Shown piece by piece: positions 33,504 to 45,247 of a stretch of 64,000 bases of DNA. How positions within the stretch are numbered: position 1 is the first letter of the stretch; the number at the start of each line of letters is the position of its first letter. Below the pieces are notes generated by a model. It made no database searches. It was not told the DNA's origin and saw only the letters and a list, made by a program, of their open reading frames with translations. The translations under genes and the position numbers were made by a program. The stretch comes from Myrica gale. Lineage: Eukaryota > Streptophyta > Magnoliopsida > Fagales > Myricaceae. The stretch covers positions 9,473,001 to 9,537,000 of the forward strand of contig OZ005621.1 of NCBI GenBank assembly GCA_963930655.1. Direction: 5' to 3'.

Positions 33504-34479
33504 TTAACTAGTGGTGGGAAAAGATTTTTTAGAGCCCCGATGTGACTTACTTTGGTTTAAAGTAGTAGGTCCAAGTGGTTGGGCAAGTTTCAAACGAGGT
33601 TCATTTCGAGGAATTGTAATACAGCTGGAACTCATAAATTGCATGATAAGGCATGGATATGGCAGTAAACTAGTAGTAGAATTAGACTGAAAAACTTTTA
33701 TCATGTGAACACATATGTGTGAAGGCAGATCAATGTTGTCATTAACTAAAAACGCATATAGAAATCGCATGCGTTCAAAAGATAATTGTGATAATGATTT
33801 TGTAGGAAAGATTTTAGTAGAAACAATTCTACTAATAATTTGATTTTCAGTAGAAAACAATGAAGAACTAAACTCCTTGGCTGTAAAACAGATATTCTTA
33901 TCAGCAAATAATGAGGCCATTGTGCTAGGTGAAGGTCGAACATAAACAATATAAGGAAATACATGACGATTCACTCTAGGAAGACCAAGACATTGTGCAA
34001 GAGCAGATGGATGAACATCTAAATAAGCACAACGAAAGTAAATGGCAAAGAAGTTTGTATCAGAAATGGCATGAATATTAGAGTAAAATTCTCTTACCAC
34101 CTCCTCAGAGGGAGGAATCAGGTTGGTGAGTAAGCTTGTCCATCCTCGGGACAGAATTTTGTCTGAGAATTTTAAATTTGTAAGTTCATTCAGAAGAATT
34201 TCCCTTTCCAAAATGACACCCTTAGTGCTGAATTTCTTCGTGTAAAAAGACTCGGCATTAGTATTGAAAAACTTTGAAGCAGGTACTGCTTCAGGTGAGG
34301 CATCCCTGATGTTTTTCCTTGCCTTTAAATACTCGTGATGAACTTTGAGCAACTTGACTCTTTGTACGTTTGGAGACTGGTTCATCCACGGGGAAGCCAG
34401 GTATTGTATGGGAGGACTTGGCAGGGGACAAAGGTCGTTTCTCAGCATTTTTCATAGCAGCATGTTTGATTCTAACCAT
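33504..34479 (-). pseudogene. Sirevirus env-like / plant transposon protein frame
   Basis: Starts MVRIKHAAMKNAEKRPLSPA at 34479, shifts frame at about 34300-34400, then runs open for about 300 codons (LLKVHHEYLKARKNIRDASP; VILEREILLNELTNLKFSD; EEVVREFYSNIHAISD; CAYLDVHPSALAQCLGLPR; LSFERMRFLYAFL). The E..FY.N.. and IPP.EE.V..FYSN pattern is typical of the so-called putative plant transposon protein encoded downstream of pol in Sirevirus and some Ty3 elements, often called envelope-like. I see no convincing transmembrane segment, so a true envelope role is not supported. Confidence 0.65.
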
Positions 34480-35083
34480 CTGTGGAAAATTAAACTATGA
34501 GTTCAACCATAAAACTAATGAAACGATTTTTTCTTAAAAAAATTAATATTATTGTGAAAAGCTCTTATTGAACCAATATGTGATATAAAACATCAGATAT
34601 GAGTGAGATTTACCAATCATTTCACAAACAAAAGAATGATTCAGTACATGGGTAAACCTTGAAACCCTAGTTTTTCAAATACTTCTAATAATCGGCATAT
34701 AAAGGGAATCTAGAGAAATAAACGAAGGTATTTATGTGAGAACCATATGTAAAAGGAGAAGAAGTACAACCCCATCACAAGAAGACAAACCGAATCAATT
34801 TGTGAACAAAAATCTTGCATTTAATCAAACTAAAATGAAGTGAGAGAGAGAGATGAGTACCTTGTTGAAGATCTAATCGATGTTTAAACAAATAGCACTT
34901 GAGATGTAAGTGGGAAATCAAGTGAGGTATATAGCAGTAAGAAGGGAGGAGCGGCGTAAAAAGAGAAGATGAAGACTTGAGAAGTTTCGAAAAGTGTCGA
35001 AAATATTAGGTCAAAAGCAGGTTAACACTTCATTAAGGGTAAAATTGGAAAGTGATATCTATTAAAAATTTGTTTTCCAGTGT

Positions 35084-35243
35084 GTTGTCGCTCGAGTCTC
35101 GCCTGTCACACGCTCGAGCGAGGTCAATTTTATTTGGTCCAGAGAGTTGTTGCTCGATCCTCGCCTGATAAGCGCTCGAGCGAAGACAATTTTATTTGCT
35201 CAGAAAGTTGTCGCTCGAGCCTCGCCTGTCACACGCTCGAGCA
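35084..35243. repeat. Three tandem ~61-bp hairpin units inside the Sirevirus
   Basis: Units start at 35084, 35146 and 35207 (gttgtcgctcgag..., gttgttgctcgat..., gttgtcgctcgag...). In each, TCGCTCGAG-like sequence is followed about 16 bases later by CTCGAGC, so each unit folds to a stem-loop. They lie between the end of pol and the env-like frame. GC-rich against an AT-rich background. Confidence 0.85.
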
Positions 35244-35437
35244 CTTAGCCAATTTTTGGCACTTCTTTCCACCATTCTAGCCAAGCTACATCGTCTCTCC
35301 CAGCAATGTACTGTCATCTGTTAGACTTCAAGTAAACTTCTAACTACAAATTAGTTGCAGAGAAATAGAGAATAATTTCATAAAAAATAAAACAAAGCAA
35401 AACAAAACAAAATTATTTCAATTTCTGGATATTTTTA

Positions 35438-38400
35438 AGGCATTTGACATAATCCTACAGCTTGCCTTAAAAATTCGAATCTTGCCGAATCAAGTGGTTT
35501 TGTAAATAAATCAGCAAGTTGATTATCTGTAGGTACGTGTGCAATAGAAATAGCCTATTTTTCTATTAAGTCACGTATAAAGTGATGTCTAATATCTATA
35601 TGCTTTGTTCTTGAGTGTTGTACTGGATTTTTAGAAATGTTGATGACACTTGTATTATCACAGTAAATAAGCATAGAATCTTGATGAATATCATAATCAT
35701 AGAGCATTTGTTTCATCCATAAAAGTTGAGTGCAACAGCTACCCATGGCTATATATTCGGCCTCAGCAGTGGATAATGATATTGAGTTTTGCTTCTTACT
35801 AAACCAAGCAACCAAATTAGTACCTAAGTAGAAACATCCACCTGATGTACTCTTTCTATCATCTGAATTTCCTGCCCAATCAGCATCAGTATATCCTACT
35901 AAATAAGTGTTAGAATCTTTAGAGTACCAGATTCCATAATCAATAGTACCATTTACATAACGGATTATTTTCTTAATAGCCTCCAGATGGGATTCTTTGG
36001 GATTTGCCTGAAACCTAGCACATACCCATACACTAAAAGATATATCTGGTCTGCTAGCAGTCAAGTATAATAAGCTTCCTATCATGCTACGATACATGGT
36101 ATGATCAACATCTTTCTCATTAGAATCAACACTCAATTTTACTGATATATTCATAGGCACTTTGGTATGTTTTTTATTATCTAAGTCAAAGCGTTTCACT
36201 AAGTTCTTTGCATATTTTGACTGAGAAATAAACATCCCTTCCTTGCCTTGTTTAATTTGCAGTCCTAAAAAGTAATGTAATTCACCTACCATGCTCATTT
36301 CAAACTCCTTTTGCATAGACTCTGCAAATTCATTAGCAAGTGACTCTTTTGGAGAACCGAACACTATATCATCTACATAAATTTAGGCTATTATAATATG
36401 TTTGTTGGTTTTCTTTATAAAGAGAGTACGATCAGCACCTCCTCTAACAAATCTTTTATCAAATAAATATGTGGTCGATCTTTCATGCCAAGCTCTAGGA
36501 GTTTGCTTTAACCCATAAAAGGGTCTTTTTTAGTTTGAACACATAGTTAGGATACTTAGGATCTACAAACCCTTTTGGTTGTTCTACAAAAACTTCTTCT
36601 TGCAGAATACCATTTAAAAAAACAGATTTTACATCCATTTGAAATAATTTAAAACTCATTGAACATGATATGGCTGATAAAATACGAATGGATTCTAATC
36701 TTGCTACTGGTGCAAAGGTCTCATCGAAATCAATGCCTTCTATTTGAGAATAGTCTTGAGCTACTTATCGGGCTTTATTCCTAACCACTACACCAAGTTC
36801 ATCAGATTTGTTCTTATATATCCATTTTGTACCAACAATATTATTATTAGTAGGTCTGGGTACTAGATACCACACATCATTCCTAATAAATTGATTTAGC
36901 TCTTCATGCATGGCATTTACCCAACATTCATCCTTTAAAGCCTCATTAATGTTTTTCGGTTCTATCAATGACACATAACATGCATATGACAGTTGGTTTA
37001 GAATTCTAACTCCTAATCTCATACCATCATCTATCTTACCAATAACATTATCTTTTGGATGATTCAGCTTCACTCGAGAAGATGGTTCCTTTTCTTTATC
37101 CAAATCATGCTCTTGATTTCCATCAGAATCAATATCGTCTTGATCACCAAATTCTTCAGTAAGTTCCGAAGTTTCAGTAACTTCAAGTTCTTCTTCAACC
37201 TGTTTATCTTGTTTTTCAAAACATTTCTCAACATCATTCATGTTAGTACTATCATTTATATCATCATCAATTTTAACGTTGATAGACTCCATGACTGTGA
37301 GAGTATGCAAATTATTAACCCGATAAGCTCTACTAGTCTTAGAATATCCCAAAAATATTCCTCCATCACTTCGAGAATCAAACTTACTTAAATGTTCTCG
37401 GTCACGAAGAATATAACATTTGCTACCAAATATTTTGAAAGGCTTAATAGTAGGTCTTTTACCATACCAAATTTCATAGGGACTTTTATGAGATTTAGAG
37501 CGAAGATAAACACGATTTATAATATGACATACAGTGTTTATTGATTCACCCCAAAATTGTTTAGCAATACCTTTACTATGAAGCAAGACACGTGCCATTT
37601 CTTGAAGAACTCGATTCTTCCTTTCAACTACCCCGTTTTGTTGTGGAGTAATAGGAGCTGAAAATTCTCTATGTATTCCTATTTCATGGCAATATTCTTG
37701 AAAACTTGAATTATCAAATTCAGTCCCATGGTCAGTTATAATTCTCAAAATTTTACATCCTTGTTCATTTTGCAAACGATTGCAAAGAATTTTAACCTTC
37801 TCAAAGGTTTCAGATTTTTCTCTTAATAATTCCACCCAAGTGAATCTAGAGAAGTCATCTACAACAACAAGAATATATTTTCTGCCACCAATACTTTCAG
37901 TCCTTGTTGGCCCCATAAGATCCATATGTAATAGTTCAAGACATTTTGAAGTACGAATACTTGTAGTCTTTTTATGAGAAGTTCTAACTTGTTTACCGAG
38001 CTGACATGGTCCACAGACTTTGTCAACTATCCGAACTAGTTTAGGAACACCATCAACTATGTTTGAAATGTTAGACAAATCATGATAGTTTAGATGACCT
38101 AATCTTTGATGCCACAATTGACACATATCTACTTTAGCACTTTTACACGATACATCCTCATTAATAACAAGACCATAACAATTGTCGGATGTACGTGTTC
38201 CACTAAAAATATATTTGCCTTTAGAGTTCATAACTGAACACTTATCTTTTGTGAATTTAACATCAAAACCAGAATCAAATATCTGACTTATACTTAACAA
38301 GTTTGACTTCAATCCATGCACATAGAAAACATTATTAAAAATTAAATTGCCAGGGAGAGTTATAGAACCTTTACATAGAATTTGAGACTTGCTTCCATCT

Positions 38401-38570
38401 TCAAATGTTACATCACCTTCTTTCTTGTCATTCGAAGTTGTGAAGAGATTCTTATCTCCACACATATGTTTTGAGCATCCACTATCTAAATACCAGATAA
38501 AGTTGCTTCTAGCCTTTAGAGCAATATGAGCTACAAAACAAGTGTTAGATTCTTTCTTTCTCCAAACCAA
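35438..38570 (-). pseudogene. Sirevirus pol (protease, integrase, RT, RNase H)
   Basis: An uninterrupted 601-codon frame (38570-36765) has the protease motif WYLDSGCSKHMCG, the GAG-pre-integrase domain (LWHQRLGHLNYHDLSNIS; CGPCQLGKQ), and the integrase core with catalytic residues in HMDLMGP, ITDHGTEFDN and GVVERKNR. RT starts near 36950 (WVNAMHEELNQF), is interrupted by a stop near 36765 and a frameshift near 36520, and passes YVDDIVFG near 36375 preceded by a stop. It then continues as a 269-codon frame (36364-35555) with FLGLQIKQGKEGMF, GSLLYLTASRPDIS and RNase H (SISLSTAEAEYIAMGS; CDNTSVINISKNPV). It then closes shortly after AVGLCQMP, near 35438. At least three breaks fall in RT, so the polymerase is dead. 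Confidence 0.92.
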
Positions 38571-40373
38571 CTTCTAACTAATATGAGGATGATCAGTTTT
38601 TTATTAATAAACTGAATTTGTTTTGATAACTTACTCACTTGAGTTATTAATTTATTAAATTCAGATTTTGAAATGTCATTTGAAGAATTCGAGACATGGC
38701 TTTTTCCAGTTTTCAAGAGATCAAAACATTTAGGTTTAATATGACCTACTTTACCATAATAAAAACATGTAGGAACAAATATGGAAGATTTAGATTTCAC
38801 AAAGGTAGGAGTTTTAGATACTACCTTTTTACCTTTTTCTCGAAGAGAAGGTGTGCTTTTGCTTTGCTGACTTGGAGGCACAAAAACAACTTTGTTAGAA
38901 GATATGGGTACAGAGTTAGTATGATTAAAACTCAATCCTCTTTTGTCACTTTCAGATTGTCCAGTATTTAGCATCTTATTAAGTTTGTTGGTACCACAAG
39001 AAAATTTCTCAAGTTGTTCTTTAGTTTGGTCCAACTCTTTTGAAACCTTAGATGCAAACTCTTCTAAGGAAGTGTTCATAGACATGCGTTCTGAAATTAT
39101 GTTATCTTTTTCTTCTAATTTTTTAATTAGTTCATTTCTTTCATTTTCAATACGAGCAATTTTTTTAAGAGTCAAGATACTTTCCTTCTTTACCTTGACA
39201 CTTTCCTCATAGAGATCTTGATAAGCCTCTTTCAAAGACTCAAGATCATCCTCATCTTCAATAACCGATTCACCTACATCATCAAAAATAGAAATCTCAT
39301 CAATTTTGATTGAAGATGTAAAAGCAAGCAAATTTACCTTGTCCTTGTTGGTGCTTTCATTATCTGACGAGTCTGACCCCTCGTCTGAATCTGAAAGAGA
39401 TGTCTTCATAGCACTCTTCCTTTTGGATTTCAAATATGTAGGGCACTCAGCTTTAAAGTGCAAAAATCCTTTACATCCATGACATTGTAATCCTTATTCT
39501 TGTTTCCTTCTAAAGTCTTTCTTTTCTGATTTGTCTTTCTGCTCATCATTCTTCCAATTTGGTTTAGCAAAAGGTTTTGAGTTAGATTTTTGGCCTTTCC
39601 AATTTCTGCCTTTCTTAAACCTAAAAGCTTTCCTGAATTTCTTTACAAATAAAGTCATTTCATCTTCATCAAAACTCTCATCATCAGATTCAGAATACTC
39701 TTCAATAGTTTTCAGGGCTATTGATTTTCCTTTCTTTGTAGTTGGAAGAGTCATCTCATAGGTTTGAAGAGATCCTACTAACTCATCTAGTTTAATAGAA
39801 TCCAGTATCTTGCTTTAATTCAATAGCGGTTACCTTAGGCCTAAACCTTTCTGGCAATGACCTTAGAACCTTACGAACAACTTTTGATTCAAACATTTTT
39901 TCACCTAGACTGAAACTTGAGTTTACCAGATTTGTAAGTTTACCATGAAACTCATCAAATGATTCATCATCTCTCATTCTAAGTTCCTCAAACTTAGAAG
40001 TAATCATTTGAAGTTTAGAATCCCTAACTGTCTTTGTTCCCTCATGAGTAGTACATAGGATATCTCAAGCTTCTTTAGCAGTATCACAGTTAGAAATTCT
40101 AATAAACCCTTCAGCAGAAACACTCATAAAAATGGCATTAATAGCCTTGCTATTCCAGCCGGCTGTTTCTCTCTCAGCTGAACTCCAAAGTTGTGAACTC
40201 TTTTCACTAGTGACTTCATTTACTGTAACAGTAGGTTTTTCCCATCCACTAGTCACAGCAATCCAGACTTTCTCGTCTATGGATTTTAGGAATGCTCGCA
40301 TTCTAACTTTCCAATAGGCGTAGTTAGAACCATCAAAGTATGGTGGTACTCCTAGAGATTGACTCTTGTCCAT
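38531..40373 (-). pseudogene. Sirevirus gag
   Basis: Starts MDKSQSLGVPPYFDGSNYAY, the usual copia gag start (FDG.NY..WK.RM). It passes a stop near 40065, continues as ITSKFEELRMRDDESFDEFH and LRSLPERFRPKVTAI, then a lysine-rich block, a zinc knuckle CHGCKGFLHFKAEC, and a long coiled-coil-like segment (EDLESLKEAYQDLYEESVKV; NERNELIKKLEEKDNI). A second knuckle, CFYYGKVGHIKPKC, has Tyr in place of the second Cys. Four separate open blocks (40373-40065, 40007-39792, 39754-39494, 39463-38531) show several stops or shifts. Confidence 0.88.
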
Positions 40374-40406
40374 CTTTGATTTACTGAGTCTAAGGAATCG
40401 AGATCT

Positions 40407-40418
40407 GCTCTGATACCA
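40407..40418 (-). other. Sirevirus primer-binding site
   Basis: The minus strand reads TGGTATCAGAGC, the complement of the 3' end of initiator tRNA-Met used by most plant copia elements. It lies two bases inside the 5' LTR. Confidence 0.9.
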
Positions 40419-40420
40419 AT

Positions 40421-41513
40421 TGAACTGACTTGTTTCAAAGTGTATTCAAAGTGTATAATTTTTTTCTGCACAAACTACACCAAATCAAATTAGACAGTTC
40501 AATACACACGTTTACAACAATGTAAATAATCACACAAAGATCAGATCAGAAAATTTAGAATCTATATCCAAGATTCTTAATTCAAGAACATCTGATTATG
40601 TAGCTTGTAGGTTATAGAACGTACTTTAAATAAGAACACAATTAAAAGAACATTCACCATACAAAGACACTATTTGGTGTCGAAGAGAAAATCTCTTGGA
40701 AACAAATTCCAAGAGACAAAAACTCTTCGGGCCCGTAGGCCAGGTAACAATTCCACTAGCTTTTCAAACTTGAAATACAAGGTGATCTTTAGACTCAAGA
40801 CTAACCACAATCCTAGTCTAACCCACTTGATTTCTTACACGAAACTCACCGTCCGGATCTGCTCCTTTGTAGGAATCGAGAACCTCTCGTCCATTCGAAA
40901 AGCTAACTCTGTTAACCTAGCTATTCATGTCTTGCCATTCTCCATTGCAAACCAGCAACAACAGCAATCGCACAAACTCTTCACTTGGGCCTTCAAGATT
41001 TTCAGCAACCTCCGAAAGTCTTGAATTTCTTTGTGGGGAAATAACGGTGGTGATCGAAGTATCGAACTAAGATTCCTAAGGAGAAGGGTTTCTCTTTTAA
41101 AACTCCATCTCAGTTCACACAAGAACAAAGGCTTAGAAAATCACAATCAGAAAGCTTCAAGAGGTTCTACTTTCAGCACACAATCTCTGGAAATTTTCTA
41201 AGTATCTCATTCTCAAAGAAGAAAGGGGGTTAAAAGCTACGGGTGGTTTTTCTGTTAGGAGAGGAAAGTTTTGGGTCCCTATGGTCATGCATGACGTCAT
41301 TCATTTAACAAGAACGGACTAACTAATTTCTGTTTCAGCCGTTCTTTAATACGCGTTTTTGTCTGACTTCAAGCTGACTTGACTTTTCTAAAGTAATCCC
41401 CTGTTTTTTGTACTGCAGTCTCCAACTCTTCACATAAGCTTCATTAACCTCAATAACTCAGGAATTATACCAAAATTACACTCGAAGTAAAGCCAACTAA
41501 ACTATTCCTAACA
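40421..41513 (-). repeat. Sirevirus 5' LTR
   Basis: Starts TGAACTGACT and ends ...TTCCTAACA. Nearly identical to the 3' LTR apart from scattered substitutions and the roughly 70-base gap described there, where cttgtttcaaagtgt joins directly to a repeated caaagtgta. The divergence shows insertion was not very recent. Confidence 0.92.
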
Positions 41514-41616
41514 GGCATATTGCATCGATCAACTCTGGATCCACAAACGATGCAATACGAAGAATTACCCATGATATCACCAATGGAAACAAACCGCAAA
41601 AATAATAAACTGGAAA

Positions 41617-41735
41617 ATATGAACGTCCAAATGCACGGACAACCATCGAGGTAGCTTACACGACTTGAACTGCCCCAGTGCAAAGTAAAGCAGCAGAGCC
41701 ATGCACGGAACGGAGCTGCTGCACGCAGAGCCACA
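41617..41735. repeat. UGT-locus flanking block X, copy A
   Basis: Matches 43393-43517 (gaacgtccaaatgcacggac; aactgccccagtgcaaagta; agccatgcacggaacgga). Before the Sirevirus inserted, this block lay about 0.6 kb downstream of the UGT stop. No coding function is evident. Confidence 0.8.
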
Positions 41736-41938
41736 GAGAATGGGGCTATCAAGTAGATTAAATTGGAGGAAGATCTTCTTACCTAATAAAACATAATTAA
41801 GCAATAATTAAACATATTTACTAGTGCAAAATATATATATAAAGCATATTATTCATTTGTGCCTCTTTCCTTTCGTTTTCTAATCCAAGTGTTTTACATG
41901 TTATGCATCGCTTCAGTTTTGGGGCTCTTTTCTCTGGT

Positions 41939-43360
41939 TTTCTTCTGCGAATCTGCGTGGTCAAACTGTTCTAGTACTTAGACAGGCTTTGGCAGGCCCC
42001 CTAGTACTTGGGCACAACTTCCAGCCCGGCCTGCCTGAACTATGCCCTAGTTTTAGAGTTCAGCCCACATCAAGGAGATAATTCTCTTGCCCAAGCCCAC
42101 TTTCCGTACCATGTAACGTGACTATTTTCTGCACTAAATCAATTGTTTAGCTCTAAAGTCCATCTAACGGACTAATTCTGTCGCCCAAGCCCACTTTGTT
42201 TCGACCTTTTAGGTAGATTCTTTCTTTTTGGAGAAATTACTTTTCACTGTGTAACTATTGAACTTGACAAATTGCATCGCTTTGTTCTCATATTTAAATC
42301 TCATCGTTAATACATGACACATTTTTCATTCACTTTGATAGTGAGATTTTAACGCGAGGTACAAAATATAAATTTATTGATAATTTGTGATGCAATTTAT
42401 CAAGTTTGATAGTTTAAGGTATGAATTGCATAAAACATATAGTTAGAGGATGCAAAAATATAATTTCTCCTGTTTTTTGTTTTTATTTTTTTGTATTTAG
42501 GTAATTCGGAAAATTCGGACACTCATCTATGCGCAATGAGCTCAAACAAACCTGGTACAAATCCGTACGAGTTTAGTTCAACGCTAAGTAAATTCCGAGT
42601 CTTCCAGCCTCCAAATTATACAGTACAACTTTGCTACAGTGGTGGCAGCAAAAATTCGAATTATTTTTAAATTTTAACGAGAGATACACACCCATACCTA
42701 GCAGCAATGAACAAATTCACAGCACTGTCCCACAAAAGACTTAAGGGGGACTGCCAATCTGGAATGCTTGGGTGCGTTCTTGAATAAAGAAAGATTCCAA
42801 ATAAAAAGGATATATACCACGACAAAGATATATACCATAACTAAGAAGATCCTTGCACGTAATTAAATACTCTTGGACGAACAAATGTTTGAAGTTGCAC
42901 ACTGCACTGGATGAAATCCAGGGGCGAAGCAGGAATTTAGGTTTTGAGGGGCCAAAGTATAATAATATAGTTTTGTGAGTCAATATAAAATTTTCAAAAA
43001 AATAAGGGTTAAATAAAAATTTCTCCAAAATTCTGGGGTTTGAAACGGCCTCCCTCCTGACCTGATGATATGGAAGAGGATTTCTATAAAGAAACGAAGT
43101 AAACACGACAAATGCATGTCGGTCTCAAGCTGTTTATTATCTCACCCACCAACCTGCATCCTCGTTACTGCCCCTGACATCCACAAGCCTTTGCTGTCCG
43201 TCATTTACGAGGTTTGCTCTGATCGAGTTGCCATAAAAACCAACTTTGCATTCCATTTTTTTCCCTCCGCAAAGGGAACATTGCTTCTTCTATTTGTGTT
43301 GTTTTGGAAATAATACTCAGGTCCCCTCATTTGCAAGGGGAAAGAAAACTGCAGAATCAC
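41939..43360. repeat. UGT upstream region, duplicate copy B (no UGT follows)
   Basis: The same order of blocks as 27521-29120, ending with caaagggaacattgcttctt and a divergent actcaggtcccctc. About 30 bp later comes block X copy B, so the whole gene body and most of the leader are missing. The region contains no other gene. About 42917-43020 also carries an aggggcgaagcaggaattt stretch like a decayed hAT end, partly shared with copy A. Confidence 0.85.
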
Positions 43361-43392
43361 GTTGGTTCACTCTGAAGCAGCTTTTGCTAACC

Positions 43393-43517
43393 ATGAACGT
43401 CCAAATGCACGGACAAATATCGAGGCAGCTTACACAACTTTAAACTGCCCCAGTGCAAAGTAAAGCAGCCGAGCCATGCACGGAACGGAACTGCTGCACG
43501 CAGAGCTACAGAGCTGC
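43393..43517. repeat. UGT-locus flanking block X, copy B
   Basis: Second copy of the block at 41617-41735. hAT 4 inserted 25 bp beyond it. Confidence 0.8.
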
Positions 43518-45005
43518 CAACTCCAAACCGCGAGGTCACAATCAGTGGCGTATCTAGGATATAAAATGAGTGGGGTCGAATTTCTAAGGTAAAATTACAA
43601 AAAAAAATTCGCATAATGTGAAGTGTCTTAAAAACCTATCAATTATCTAAAAAGAACAAAACAATTTAAAATGTTCATCAGCATATGGGGAAGACAATTC
43701 TTAACACAAAAGGACAATAAAGACAGTATAGACACAAAAGTAATAAAATATAACATACTTATTCATATAAAGACTGTCTGAAGTAATAAAAAAGACAGTC
43801 ATAAATTAATTCAAACCTTAAAAACAAAACAACAAACCTTAAAAACAAAATTGCACTAGTTTTAAAACTAGCTTAACATTGGACTAACACCGACTCAACT
43901 CATATCCACCAGTAGATGTCGACGAACTAGTCTCGTCCACCCCCTCTTTATAAGATTCAGGCAAGCCCCTAGCCTGTTCTGTTCTCAACTTATCTAGACT
44001 TCTCCGTAGCTCTTCATTTTGTTTGAGATAGTCTTTCACTTGCAAAGTCATGTGTCAGGCAGGTTCTAGTTTCTTGAAAGAACCAATAATATCATAATAA
44101 CAAACAAAAATTGTGTCTATCCTCACAAGGATTAAGCAAACAAATACAACCAACGCATCATCAGAACAACATGAAAACTAGCTGGGGTGAAGTTAATTTG
44201 GATGTTACAAAATGTTCAAATGTCTCATAAAAAAATGGATGCTGTTAAGCAATTTTTTTTTTTTTGAGTAGCTAAGAAAATCCCGACTCATTCTCTAATT
44301 TCATTTTGTATCAAAATTTTGGGTACTTCAAAATTTTGAATGAATAAAATAATTACAAAATAATATCTCTTTCCATCCAATCATTTTTTTAAATATAATA
44401 AATATAAAAATTTTATTTAAATTATCTTTTTTACTATTATTTTCTCTAATTCCTATATTCTAAATTTTAAGCACTTTCAAATTTAGTTTAGTTAATATAT
44501 ATTATAAATGAATCTCGATATCTTTAGAATTTTTTGAGTGTTTTTTATTTCAGGTCGATTTTCTAAATCTTAATATATAAATAATTTCAAACTTTATGGT
44601 AGAAATTTTTCTATGTTAATATTTAGCATGAGTATATAATTTGTATTCATGGATCAAAATGACAAAAATGCACCAGAATACCTCAGAATTTTAAGGAGTC
44701 GTCTTCATTTCGGCTTTCCCTGTATTTTGTACGAAATTTCACCTGTATAATTTGGCTCCTGGACGACACGTAGCAGATTTTATCATCCTACGATCGACAT
44801 CTACTAGTTGTTTAGATTCCTCCCAATACATACAACGACATGTAGTACATCGTTCGTTTCCTAGGGAAATATTTGGCTTGCGGGGTTCGGACTTCGGACC
44901 GTGGGTGCCCCGCGCCTGCGTGCTGTCTCTAGTCTCTTTAACATTAGAGTTGAAAGTCTCTCTCTCTCTCTCGCACTTTCTCTCTCTGTTGTCTGTCGAA
45001 GCAGC

Positions 45006-45110
45006 ATGGCGCTGTGGATGGAAACGGCTATGGAACCTATCACCGAATCTGAGAAAGCGGACCTTGAAGCTATCGCCGCCCTCAAACAGTCTGCTGCCTT
45101 CGAACTCAAG
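45006..45110 (+). pseudogene. Captured first exon of a TTC4-like tetratricopeptide protein gene
   Basis: The ATG is preceded by a C/T-rich leader with a CT microsatellite. The 35 codons read MALWMETAMEPITESEKADL then EAIAALKQSAAFELK, directly followed by GTCTCC as donor. The start MALWM...E..TESEKADLEAIAALKESAA.ELK is that of plant tetratricopeptide repeat protein 4 homologues, HSP90-associated co-chaperones. Later exons with the TPRs are absent; the exon runs into the hAT subterminal hairpin 13 bases further on. The reading frame itself is undamaged. Confidence 0.75.
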
Positions 45111-45123
45111 GTCTCCCTGTCCC

Positions 45124-45172
45124 GCCCCCACTGGCCCTGGAAGCAAGCCTGGGCGCCAGGGCCAGTGGGGGC
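45124..45172. repeat. GC-rich subterminal hairpin of hAT 4
   Basis: GCCCCCACTGGCCCTGG and its perfect complement CCAGGGCCAGTGGGGGC are separated by 15 bases. The distance to the right TIR is about 67 bp. Confidence 0.9.
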
Positions 45173-45247
45173 AGGCCTACTTCAAAAAACACAGAAGTAA
45201 AAAATTTTCAAAGGATTTTGGGGCCTGACTCCGCCTCTGGTCACAAT

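Larger units (their letters stand above)
31442..41513 (-). mobile_element. Sirevirus/Maximus-type Ty1/copia retrotransposon, full length
   Basis: Two LTRs of about 1.1 kb flank gag, pol and an extra env-like frame, all on the minus strand, in a 10.07-kb element. The 5-bp duplication GGCAT abuts both outer ends (31437-31441 and 41514-41518). The primer-binding site matches initiator tRNA-Met. Long LTRs, coiled-coil-rich gag with a zinc knuckle, and an extra frame after pol are hallmarks of the Sirevirus lineage. Several frame breaks in gag and RT make it non-autonomous now. It landed just downstream of the UGT, splitting that gene from a flanking block now at 41617. Confidence 0.95.
43543..45239 (+). 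mobile_element. hAT element 4, non-autonomous, carrying a TTC4-like first exon
   Basis: Left end CAGTGGCGTATCTAGGA, right end GGGGCCTGACTCCGCCTCTG, with a perfect 8-bp target duplication GTCACAAT (43535-43542 and 45240-45247). No transposase frame. The TIR type and a GC-rich subterminal hairpin (45124-45172) tie it to hAT 1. The right third (about 44740-45110) is host-gene leader plus first exon; the left part is AT-rich filler. Confidence 0.92.

Noticed and set aside
33504-34479. A true viral envelope gene in the Sirevirus
   Set aside because: No clear transmembrane or signal segment; it matches the general pattern of the plant transposon protein found in such elements.
41939-43360. A second UGT gene after the duplicated upstream region
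   Set aside because: No UGT motif (GHLIPF, PSPG box) is present in any frame between this region and hAT 4.
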